From assembly GCA_003551785.1 (NCBI GenBank), contig PUNP01000777.1:1-7434 (forward strand): a DNA stretch of 7,434 bases. Reading direction: 5' to 3'. This DNA is from Candidatus Brocadiaceae bacterium (GTDB taxonomy: Bacteria; Planctomycetota; Brocadiia; SM23-32). Within the stretch, counting starts at the first letter, position 1, and the number at the start of each line of letters is the position of its first letter. Under the pieces are notes generated by a model. The model worked only from the letters and a program-made list of their open reading frames with translations, was not told the DNA's origin and searched no databases. Shown here one piece after another: positions 1 through 5,388 of this stretch. A program made the translations under genes and the position numbers.

Positions 1-401
1 GGCCCGTAAGACCGAAAATCAGCAAAAGGATGGCGGGACCGGATAGGGATAGGTGGTCCAACAACTCTGGCGCGCAGCCGAATCAATCCCTCATGCGACT
101 CAAGTATGTTTTTAATATGATGCGGCGGGAGTGATTGATAGCGAAGATTAAAATTCAGAGCTCCCACAGGCAAGAACAGCAAACCCGATGCCAGCCACAA
201 TACCGCCTTCTTATCCTGCCGTAAGGAAATAAGGCAAACAGACAAGGCGATTAAAAAAATCCCAAACAACAGTACAGGAGATGCAATGACCTGACTCTGT
301 ATGAATATCCCAACTATAATCCCCATCAATGGCGGCAAAATGGGACGATGGCGAGTTAAAATGCGATGATCATCGATGGGTGTAAGTGCTGGATTGCTCA
401 T
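1..401 (-). CDS. comEC: ComEC/Rec2-like competence protein, N-terminal fragment (partial)
   Basis: The frame is open from an ATG at 401 to the left window edge, giving 133 residues; the rest lies outside. An in-frame TGA directly precedes the ATG and AGGA sits 6 bases upstream, so this start is well fixed. About 20 polar residues are followed by hydrophobic stretches near residues 21-38, 42-60 and 66-84. Then comes a soluble part reading 'NFNLRYQSLPPHHI' and 'RLRARVVGPPIPIRSR'. This layout (short membrane N-terminus, a 'GALxFxLRY' motif, then a small beta domain with 'vxGxVvxxP') is that of the DUF4131 region at the start of ComEC/Rec2. In other bacteria ComEC forms the inner-membrane channel taking up single-stranded DNA. 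The diagnostic competence and metallo-beta-lactamase domains are not in the window, so the name rests on the N-terminus only. It starts 64 bases after the zupT stop on the same strand and may be co-transcribed with it; a weak promoter-like TTGCAA-17-AATATT also lies in the gap. Confidence 0.68.
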   Translation of the reverse strand, partial: MSNPALTPIDDHRILTRHRPILPPLMGIIVGIFIQSQVIASPVLLFGIFLIALSVCLISLRQDKKAVLWLASGLLFLPVGALNFNLRYQSLPPHHIKNILESHEGLIRLRARVVGPPIPIRSRHPFADFRSYG

Positions 402-465
402 TCATTATCCTGCATATTTCGTAAACCAACGACAATATTTAATTTAACGGATTGAATTGCAATTG

Positions 466-1269
466 TCATGTGCCTAATAGCACTAAACTCAATGCCATAA
501 CAATCATGCCAAATATTGTTCCAACTATGGGAGTATGCTTACTTCCATAAGTTTTCGCCGCCGGCATGATCTCATCAAGCGAAATAGCGACCATGAATCC
601 ACCTACAGCCCCTAAAACCCAACCTAAAAGTGCTTCGGAAAGGAACGGTAAAAGTATTACAGCTGCTATTAAAGCACCCGCAGGCTCGGCCAGGCCGGCA
701 TACAGCGAATACAAGAACCCTTTTACCCGGCTGCCCGTAGCAGCGTACACAGGAGCCGCTACGGCAATTCCTTCCGGAATGTTATGTATGGCAATAGCCA
801 CCGCAATAGACACCCCCAAACGTACATCATGCAAAGTAGCAAAAAATGTAGCCAGCCCTTCAGGAAAATTATGTATTGCAATGCCTACAGCAGTCAATAT
901 ACCAACTCGAAGGAGTCCTTCATCTTCCTCCCTCCCGCCGACAGTATCATGATCGTCATGGTCACCTATATAGTCATGAGGTACTAAGATGTCCAGCAAA
1001 AAAATACCGGTCATTCCGCCGAAAAACGCCAATAATGCCAATGGGAATCCAAGCCCCTCTCCGTAAGCTTCGCTCAGGTCCTCGATGCTTTCATCCAGGA
1101 GCTCGACAAATGAAATAAGTATCATCACACCCGCAGAAAAACCTAATGTGAACCCCATAAATTTGGGAGTAGGCTTTTTGACAAAAAAATTGATCAACCC
1201 TCCTACACCCGTTGATAACCCCGCCAATGCAGTAATTCCTAAAGCCAACAAAATAGCATTCAAAGACAC
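466..1269 (-). CDS. zupT: ZIP-family divalent metal transporter, ZupT type
   Basis: This 267-residue polytopic membrane protein has the normal length for bacterial ZupT. It carries the ZIP signature twice: HNFPEG at residues 133-138 and HNIPEG at 162-167, the metal-binding helices 4 and 5. Other family marks are 'ISFVELL' at 52-58, 'EPAGA' at 195-199 and 'DEIMPAA' at 232-238. About eight membrane segments are expected. The loop before helix 4 (about residues 97-118) is rich in His, Asp and Glu (H98, H104, H107), as in metal-sensing loops of ZIP proteins. ZupT proteins import zinc and often iron, manganese or cobalt; which metal is used here cannot be told. The start is GTG, supported by GAGGTGA about 6 bases upstream. 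A near-consensus promoter and an inverted repeat precede it, pointing to repression by a metal sensor. It is divergent from rarA and followed by comEC. Confidence 0.93.
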   Translation of the reverse strand: MSLNAILLALGITALAGLSTGVGGLINFFVKKPTPKFMGFTLGFSAGVMILISFVELLDESIEDLSEAYGEGLGFPLALLAFFGGMTGIFLLDILVPHDYIGDHDDHDTVGGREEDEGLLRVGILTAVGIAIHNFPEGLATFFATLHDVRLGVSIAVAIAIHNIPEGIAVAAPVYAATGSRVKGFLYSLYAGLAEPAGALIAAVILLPFLSEALLGWVLGAVGGFMVAISLDEIMPAAKTYGSKHTPIVGTIFGMIVMALSLVLLGT

Positions 1270-1291
1270 AGTTAATCACCTCATTTTCCGT

Positions 1292-1316
1292 TAAATTTGT
1301 AATTTAAGCAAATTTA
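1292..1316 (-). promoter_or_regulatory. Candidate operator of the zupT promoter (8-9-8 inverted repeat)
   Basis: Two perfect 8-bp arms, TAAATTTG (1292-1299) and CAAATTTA (1309-1316), flank a 9-base AT-rich spacer. On the coding strand the outer base is the last base of the -10 hexamer and the element covers the expected transcription start near 1309. It ends 22 bases before the GTG start of zupT. Position and symmetry are those of a repressor site. The size and AATTTGC half-site recall manganese/iron repressors of the MntR/DtxR family, but this is resemblance only; a Fur/Zur-family protein is also possible. It does not resemble the E. coli NikR half-site GTATGA, so the nearby NikR is not the obvious regulator. 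Confidence 0.6.
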
Positions 1317-1344
1317 TTATATTCTTTAAGAAGATACCCGTCAA
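1316..1344 (-). promoter_or_regulatory. Sigma-70 type promoter of zupT
   Basis: On the minus strand a -35 hexamer TTGACG (1344-1339) is followed after exactly 17 bases by a perfect -10 hexamer TATAAT (1321-1316). Transcription should begin near 1309, about 40 bases upstream of the GTG start. The -10 box abuts the inverted repeat at 1292-1316, so a protein bound there would block RNA polymerase. Confidence 0.8.
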
Positions 1345-1356
1345 ACTCATTTGAGT
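1345..1356. repeat. Small palindrome next to the zupT -35 box
   Basis: ACTCA-TT-TGAGT is a perfect 5-2-5 palindrome lying directly upstream of the TTGACG -35 hexamer, in the 160-bp region shared by the divergent zupT and rarA genes. It could be a second protein site, but a palindrome this short can arise by chance in AT-rich DNA. Confidence 0.25.
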
Positions 1357-1429
1357 CAAGTCTTATGTCAAAAGCTTATATTAAGCAAAACGTTTTCCGC
1401 TGAATCAAGTCAATACGCAAAGATAAAAA

Positions 1430-2764
1430 ATGGTTCTATTCGAGAAAGAAGACGGTTTACCCGAACCGGGAAATGATGCACCACTTGCCGTACGCATGCG
1501 CCCTATAACCCTTGAAGATGTTATAGGCCAGGAACATTTCTGTGCTGAAGGCAAGCTGCTTTGGCGTATGATACGTGCCGACCGGCTGACATCAGTCATT
1601 TTTTACGGCCCCCCTGGCACCGGCAAGACAAGCCTTTCGCACGTTATTGCCAGGCAAACCAATGCGTACTTCCATCAGTTGAATGCCACATCCAGTAATG
1701 TGAGAGAAATACGGGAAGTTCTAAAATCAGCAAATGAACGCAAAAAACGACACGGCAGGCGCACTGTTTTGTTTATTGATGAACTGCATAGATTCAATAA
1801 ATCGCAGCAGGATGTGCTGCTTCCGGATGTGGAATCGGGAACAATCATTTTAATCGGTGCCACCACCCATAATCCTTTTTTTGCTCTCAATTCTCCTCTG
1901 CTTTCCCGTTCTCAGATATTTGAGTTCAAATTACTATCTAATGCTGACATCAAAAATCTTATAGTTCGGTCCCTGGAGGATAAGGAACATGGGCTAGGGC
2001 AATATGAAGTGGATATTCAGGAAGATGCTATCGACCATATAGTTGAAATGAGCGACGGCGATGCGCGTCGTGCCTTAAATGCCCTGGAAGTAGGTGTCCT
2101 TAGTTCGGTTGCCGACTCTGACGGCACAATTAATTTTGATTTAGATCTCGCGGAAGATTCCGTACAAAGGAAAACTCTTGTCTATGACAAAGATCAAGAC
2201 GAGCATTACGACAGCGCCAGTGCATTTATTAAAAGCATGCGTGGCAGTGATCCGGATGCTGCATTGTATTGGATGATGAAGATGCTGGAGGGCGGTGAAG
2301 ACCCCCGATTCGTTGTCAGACGCATTGTCATATGCGCAGCCGAGGATGTCGGCAACGCAGCGCCCAATGCGCTTGTTCTTGCCGTAGCGGCTCAGCAAGC
2401 AGTCGAATTTGTCGGTATGCCTGAAGCGGCGATACCGATGGCCCAGGCGGTGACTTACATAGCAACTGCCCCAAAAAGCAACGCATCATATGCAGCAATG
2501 GAAAAGGCGCGGAAAGAAGTAAAGGCAGGCCGCACTCTGCCAGTACCGGATCACCTCAAAGACGCCAGTTATAAAGGCGCGGAAAAATTAGGCCGTGGAA
2601 AAGGGTATAAATACGCCCACCATTATGAAGGTAATTGGGTTGAACAGGAATATATCCCCACCACTAAAATTTTTTATGACCCGCCTGGTGCCGGGCATGA
2701 AGAACAGATAGCAAAAAGGCTAAAGAAGATCAGGGAAAGGATACAACAAGAAGCCGGACAGTAA
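1430..2764 (+). CDS. rarA: Replication-associated recombination protein A (RarA/MgsA), AAA+ ATPase
   Basis: At 444 residues this is full length for the RarA/MgsA/WRNIP1 family, clamp-loader-like AAA+ ATPases that act at stalled replication forks and in recombination. The N-terminus has the conserved short 'LF' motif (residues 3-4) and 'RMRPITLEDVIGQEH' (22-36). Walker A is GPPGTGKT (60-67), Walker B VLFIDELHR (113-121), sensor 1 about 'GATTHNP' (143-149), a likely arginine finger in 'SPLLSR' (155-160), and sensor 2 'GDARRALN' (210-217). The C-terminal half (about 255-440) carries the tetramerisation region, with 'EGGEDPRFVVRRIV' and 'AAEDVGNA' near 287-310, and ends in a basic helix. The ATG at 1430 keeps the conserved N-terminus, although no strong ribosome binding site precedes it. 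It is divergent from zupT and convergent with nikR, so it appears to be transcribed alone. Confidence 0.96.
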   Translation: MVLFEKEDGLPEPGNDAPLAVRMRPITLEDVIGQEHFCAEGKLLWRMIRADRLTSVIFYGPPGTGKTSLSHVIARQTNAYFHQLNATSSNVREIREVLKSANERKKRHGRRTVLFIDELHRFNKSQQDVLLPDVESGTIILIGATTHNPFFALNSPLLSRSQIFEFKLLSNADIKNLIVRSLEDKEHGLGQYEVDIQEDAIDHIVEMSDGDARRALNALEVGVLSSVADSDGTINFDLDLAEDSVQRKTLVYDKDQDEHYDSASAFIKSMRGSDPDAALYWMMKMLEGGEDPRFVVRRIVICAAEDVGNAAPNALVLAVAAQQAVEFVGMPEAAIPMAQAVTYIATAPKSNASYAAMEKARKEVKAGRTLPVPDHLKDASYKGAEKLGRGKGYKYAHHYEGNWVEQEYIPTTKIFYDPPGAGHEEQIAKRLKKIRERIQQEAGQ

Positions 2765-2780
2765 AAAAAATGGCACTCCG

Positions 2781-2796
2781 ACATCTTTGCAGATGT
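2781..2796 (+). terminator. Small hairpin after rarA, weak terminator candidate
   Basis: ACATCT-TTGC-AGATGT forms a perfect 6-bp stem with a 4-base loop 16 bases after the rarA stop. No run of T follows, so it does not meet the usual picture of an intrinsic terminator. It may only stabilise the 3' end of the message or be chance. Confidence 0.3.
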
Positions 2797-2845
2797 AGAG
2801 ATTGCGCAAATGAAGCGTAATCACTTATAGAAAAGGATATATCAG

Positions 2846-2906
2846 TTACTGGTTTCCGGTATCGTTGCAGGCTTGTCTGTTTCTACCAGCAACCGGCAAC
2901 CAGAAA
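2846..2906. repeat. Facing arms of degenerate heptamer repeats (large imperfect hairpin)
   Basis: The left arm has three heptamers of the form TTNCNGG: TTACTGG (2846-2852), TTTCCGG (2853-2859) and, after TATCG, TTGCAGG (2865-2871). The right arm has three of the complementary form: CCAGCAA (2886-2892), CCGGCAA (2893-2899) and CCAGAAA (2900-2906). Each heptamer pairs with its partner at 6 of 7 positions, giving 18 of 21 pairs around a 14-base loop and a 5-base bulge. The element lies between the convergent rarA and nikR genes. It may act as a bidirectional terminator or be a copy of a dispersed intergenic repeat; the single window cannot tell. Confidence 0.55.
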
Positions 2907-2924
2907 CAAACAACTCTGTTTGGG

Positions 2925-2961
2925 ATGATCTTTAATGCCAAAATCCCTTTTGATCATTAAA
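2925..2961. repeat. Two overlapping, mutually exclusive inverted repeats
   Basis: ATGATC (2925-2930) pairs with GATCAT (2952-2957), and the adjacent TTTAATG (2931-2937) pairs with CATTAAA (2955-2961). The right arms share CAT (2955-2957), so the two hairpins cannot form together. A third short pair, GGGAT (2922-2926) with ATCCC (2943-2947), also competes. The region lies 37 bases beyond the nikR stop codon. No T-run supports a standard terminator. All stems are AT-rich and short. Confidence 0.3.
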
Positions 2962-2997
2962 ACATCTGCAAACTTGAAGGACCGCTTAATAAATACA

Positions 2998-3417
2998 CTA
3001 CTTTACACTCTGCCCGGTGGTTCCCATATTAAGTTTGCCGAATTTAACACCTTTCAGTGAAATCAGCTTATCCGCAAGGCTGCGCACTTCGCTTCCCAAA
3101 CCCTTTAATACGATTAATTCCAGGCAATTATGATGGTCGATATGTACATGCATAGTCGATATGATATGTACATAACTGGCGTGCTGAAGCTCGGTGAGGC
3201 GCCGATGAACCCCCATGGTATGGTGATCATAGACTATAGTGACAACGCCAAATATTTCAGTCTCAGGCGTATCCCATTCTTGTTCGACAATTTTTTCTCT
3301 GAAAAGGTCTCTCACGGCTTCTGAACGGTTGGGGTAGCCCATTTGCTCGATGAGACAATCAAACTTATTTAACAGATCTGAATCAAGCGAAACACCGAAT
3401 CTGATCAGTTCAGACAT
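2998..3417 (-). CDS. nikR: Nickel-responsive transcriptional regulator NikR
   Basis: This 139-residue protein has the two-part NikR layout. Residues 1-45 form a ribbon-helix-helix DNA-binding domain ('IRFGVSLDSDLLNKFD', then 'GYPNRSEAVRDLFR'). Residues about 55-135 form the ACT-like tetramerisation and metal domain. The high-affinity nickel ligands are all present with E. coli spacing: H79, H90, H92 and C98 (H76, H87, H89 and C95 in E. coli), in 'ELQH', 'TMHVHIDHHNCLEL'. Nickel-loaded NikR normally represses nickel uptake genes and may act on hydrogenase or urease genes. The ATG at 3417 is chosen because the conserved N-terminus begins there and GAGG lies 8 bases upstream; the frame is open 14 codons further with no family-like sequence. 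No nickel transporter or nickel enzyme gene is in the window, so its targets are elsewhere. Confidence 0.95.
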   Translation of the reverse strand: MSELIRFGVSLDSDLLNKFDCLIEQMGYPNRSEAVRDLFREKIVEQEWDTPETEIFGVVTIVYDHHTMGVHRRLTELQHASYVHIISTMHVHIDHHNCLELIVLKGLGSEVRSLADKLISLKGVKFGKLNMGTTGQSVK

Positions 3418-3518
3418 AGAATAAACCTCACAGTAAACAGGCAAATACCAAGTAAGCACGTCATATATTCCAGTGAACCCCGTTGATCATTGAGCTTAAA
3501 GAAAACACGGTTGGAATG

Positions 3519-5003
3519 TTACTCCTCAGGTCCGCTATCGATCTTTTTCGTATCGTTATTATCGCTCAACATAGCCTCCAACGGATCACGTTTCAAAATA
3601 CGGTTTAAGGAAAAATGGCGTGGCAGGCCCTTATTGTCTTTTCCGGAACGCAAACTGTGGATAAAACTATTATTAGTATCATGCCAGCCATGCAGGATTT
3701 TCTTACCCCAATAACGCATCATCGCCGTAGAAAATCTGAAGCTGAACAAAGATCGAAGCGCGCTGCGGGTCGAGTAAAACTGCCGGTTAGCCTTTATCAT
3801 CCCCCACTGCAACTCAAAAGGTGTCATCTGTTTAGGTTCAAAAACAACATGATGCCCGTCATATAGACTCCAATCATAACATATGATACGTCCCTCGGCA
3901 TCCATTTTTTTGAACAATTTAGTCCCCGGTACGGGCGTCAGCACGAGAAATTGAACGGTATCTATATGATTTTCGACGGCAAAACCGCACGTGCGCGCAA
4001 AAGTATCGTGTCCTTCATTATCATCCCCAAACATAAACATTCCATGAATGGCAATATTGTACCGATGAAACCCCGAAACGGATGCCTTAACATCCTCGAC
4101 AGTCTGTCGTTTATTGTAATCATCCAAAACGGCCTGATTGACCGATTCATAACCGACATACACCCGGGAGCAGTTCGTACGTCGCATAAGGTCCATCAGT
4201 TCATGGTCTTGCCAGGCATCGGCCCTGACCTGAGCTGACCACTGTTTGGGCACATAACCTTTTGTCAGCATTTTATCAAGCAGTTCCTTGGCACGTCGCG
4301 GAACGGCGGTAAAGTTATCATCGCAGAAGAATATTCTTTTACCTTTCCACCTCTTGGCCTCCTCCAGCATTCTGTCAACGCTCGCCATCCGATATTTCAA
4401 TCCGAACATTTCAGAGACGGAGCAGAAAGTGCATCTATGCGGGCATCCACGAGTAGTAAGAGCCGGCAAAATTTTCATTTCTTCATGATTTTCTATCAAA
4501 GTCAGGTCAGGAATGGGAAGTTCATCCAACCCTTGACAAAGCGGCTTTGTCTCATTATGGACAATTTCACCATTATCGGTATAAACCAGATTAGGTATGG
4601 CAGAGATATCTCCGCCATTTTCAAGAGCATCAACAAGAAGTGGCAGAGATTCTTCAGCTTCACCTTTGAGGACATAATCGCCATATTTCACGGCTTCTTC
4701 CGGCATAAAGGTAACATGGGAACCACCAAAAACTACCGGTATATCACGCAGTTTCAAAAGCCGAGCCATAGCATAACCGCGTGGGGCTGTAGAAGTAGTA
4801 ACGGAAATGCCCACGATATCCGATTTGAAGATATCCCATGCGGCATGCGGCGTAATGTCCGTTAAGGATTCATTGTATACTTTAACCTCATGGCCTTTAT
4901 CACGAAGGATTGTGCCCAGAAGAGGTAAACCCAAACGGGGTATAACCACTCCGCTGTAGACGTGATAATCGGGGGAACGAGGTTCTATAAACGTGATTTT
5001 CAT
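3519..5003 (-). CDS. B12-binding-domain radical SAM protein, substrate unknown
   Basis: This 494-residue protein has the class B radical SAM architecture of the BchE/HpnP-like group. Residues about 1-150 form a cobalamin-binding Rossmann domain with 'RLGLPLLGTILRDKGHEV', 'VVFGGSHVTFMPEEA' and 'VLKGEAEESLP'. The usual DxHxxG cobalamin motif is absent, so B12, if bound, would lack that histidine ligand. Residues about 175-385 form the radical SAM barrel, with the cluster cysteines C187, C191 and C194 in 'RGCPHRCTFCSV' (CxxxCxxC), then 'FFCDDNF' and 'YVGYESVN'. A conserved tail follows, with 'LTPVPGTKL', 'EGRIICYDWSLYDGHHVVFEP' and 'MTPFELQWG', resembling DUF4070-type domains. Such enzymes methylate or rearrange unreactive carbons of lipids, pigments or natural products; nothing here identifies the substrate. 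The ATG is preceded by AGGG at 8 bases and lies 32 bases after tRNA-Met with no terminator between. Confidence 0.88.
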   Translation of the reverse strand: MKITFIEPRSPDYHVYSGVVIPRLGLPLLGTILRDKGHEVKVYNESLTDITPHAAWDIFKSDIVGISVTTSTAPRGYAMARLLKLRDIPVVFGGSHVTFMPEEAVKYGDYVLKGEAEESLPLLVDALENGGDISAIPNLVYTDNGEIVHNETKPLCQGLDELPIPDLTLIENHEEMKILPALTTRGCPHRCTFCSVSEMFGLKYRMASVDRMLEEAKRWKGKRIFFCDDNFTAVPRRAKELLDKMLTKGYVPKQWSAQVRADAWQDHELMDLMRRTNCSRVYVGYESVNQAVLDDYNKRQTVEDVKASVSGFHRYNIAIHGMFMFGDDNEGHDTFARTCGFAVENHIDTVQFLVLTPVPGTKLFKKMDAEGRIICYDWSLYDGHHVVFEPKQMTPFELQWGMIKANRQFYSTRSALRSLFSFRFSTAMMRYWGKKILHGWHDTNNSFIHSLRSGKDNKGLPRHFSLNRILKRDPLEAMLSDNNDTKKIDSGPEE

Positions 5004-5035
5004 TGTATCTGCCCTGACTTGAAATGTATGAGAAA

Positions 5036-5110
5036 TGGTAGCGGGGGGGGGATTTGAACCCCCGGCCTAAGGCTTATGAATCCTCCGCTCTGCCCCTGAG
5101 CTACCCCGCC
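5036..5110 (-). tRNA. tRNA-Met (anticodon CAT)
   Basis: This 75-nt cloverleaf has the CCA end encoded (5038-5036). The acceptor 5' arm is GGCGGGG, paired with CCCCGCT and leaving a G1-U72 wobble. The D stem is GCTC/GAGC, the anticodon loop TTCATAA (anticodon CAT at 5078-5076), and the T arm GGGGG-TTCAAAT-CCCCC. Pair 31-39 of the anticodon stem is an A-G mismatch. The GGCGGGGTAGCTCAG start resembles elongator tRNA-Met. The initiator is unlikely because the three G-C pairs at the base of the anticodon loop are absent. A lysidine-modified tRNA-Ile with the same anticodon cannot be fully excluded. The fused T-stem and acceptor give a run of nine G on the plus strand. Confidence 0.93.
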
Positions 5111-5142
5111 ACCGAGTTTGATAAGGCACTGCTGTTATTGTG

Positions 5143-5217
5143 TGGAGCGGGCGAGGGGATTCGAACCCCCGACGTCCAGCTTGGGAAGCTGACATTCTGC
5201 CACTGAATTACGCCCGC
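5143..5217 (-). tRNA. tRNA-Gly (anticodon CCC)
   Basis: This 75-nt cloverleaf has an encoded CCA end (5145-5143) and discriminator U73, usual for bacterial tRNA-Gly. The acceptor GCGGGCG pairs perfectly with CGCCCGC, the D stem is ATTC/GAAT, the anticodon arm TCAGC-TTCCCAA-GCTGG (anticodon CCC, plus-strand 5183-5185), and the T arm GGGGG-TTCGAAT-CCCCT. It reads GGG codons. It lies 32 bases upstream of tRNA-Met on the same strand and directly behind a strong promoter, so both are probably cut from one precursor. Confidence 0.96.
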
Positions 5218-5230
5218 ATAGCTAGTCTAT

Positions 5231-5259
5231 ATGATATAATATACGACCTGAAAAGTCAA
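5231..5259 (-). promoter_or_regulatory. Sigma-70 type promoter of the tRNA pair
   Basis: On the minus strand TTGACT (5259-5254) and TATCAT (5236-5231) are separated by exactly 17 bases. Transcription would start near 5224, a few bases before the first base of tRNA-Gly at 5217. It matches the consensus at 5 of 6 positions in each hexamer. Confidence 0.75.
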
Positions 5260-5260
5260 A

Positions 5261-5336
5261 TAATCGGCAAATGTGCGCGAACCACGTTAACTTACCACCA
5301 CCATGCCCTGATTTGGCAGTGATGCTCAGCCGATTA
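5261..5336. repeat. 76-bp element bounded by a perfect 8-bp inverted repeat
   Basis: TAATCGGC (5261-5268) and GCCGATTA (5329-5336) are perfect complements 60 bases apart. Inside, ATGTG (5271-5275) and CACGT (5283-5287) can form a 5-bp stem with a 7-base loop on the plus-strand RNA. TGCC (5304-5307) and GGCA (5315-5318) form a 4-bp stem, also with a 7-base loop. The result is a branched fold between the glycosylase stop and the tRNA promoter. Read on the minus strand, the last arm runs into TTTGACTTTT, so it might help end the glycosylase transcript. It has tRNA length but fails as a tRNA. The rest of the gap 5218-5388 shows no gene. Confidence 0.4.
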
Positions 5337-5353
5337 AAGGGACACTCAAAAAT

Positions 5354-5373
5354 TAACAGTCAATTAATTGTTA
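5354..5373 (-). terminator. Weak AT-rich terminator candidate after the glycosylase gene
   Basis: On the minus strand, 15 bases after the glycosylase stop, TAACA and TGTTA form a 5-bp stem around a 10-base loop and are followed by ATTTTT. The order of stem then T-run fits an intrinsic terminator, but the stem is short and has a single G-C pair, so it would be inefficient. Confidence 0.25.
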
Positions 5374-5388
5374 GTGTATCTTACAGCA

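Noticed and set aside
566..1294. Plus-strand open frames opposite zupT
   Set aside because: They are antisense shadows of a well-supported ZIP gene, overlap one another and show no family features.
1351..1382. Promoter for rarA using TTGAGT and TATATT
   Set aside because: Spacing between the hexamers is 20 bases and no better -35 pairs with TATATT; too weak to annotate.
3139..3173. Direct repeat of GATATGTACAT (3139-3149 and 3163-3173) as a regulatory site
   Set aside because: It lies inside nikR and on the coding strand encodes the repeated Val-His-Ile of the nickel site, so protein constraint explains it.
3418..3518. Promoter or NikR operator upstream of nikR
   Set aside because: A TATATG box and TTACT direct repeats can be seen, but no -35 partner or convincing palindrome; left unannotated.
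3490..4865. Plus-strand open frames opposite the radical SAM gene
   Set aside because: Antisense shadows of a full-length enzyme with intact motifs; no convincing start sites or domain features.
5261..5336. A third tRNA gene (76 nt, paired ends) beside the two real tRNAs
   Set aside because: The outer stem is 8 bp and there is no D stem at the right distance. The T-arm-like hairpin is two bases off the acceptor, lacks the TTCRA loop and has a C-A mismatch. The middle hairpin loop lacks U33. Kept only as a structured repeat.
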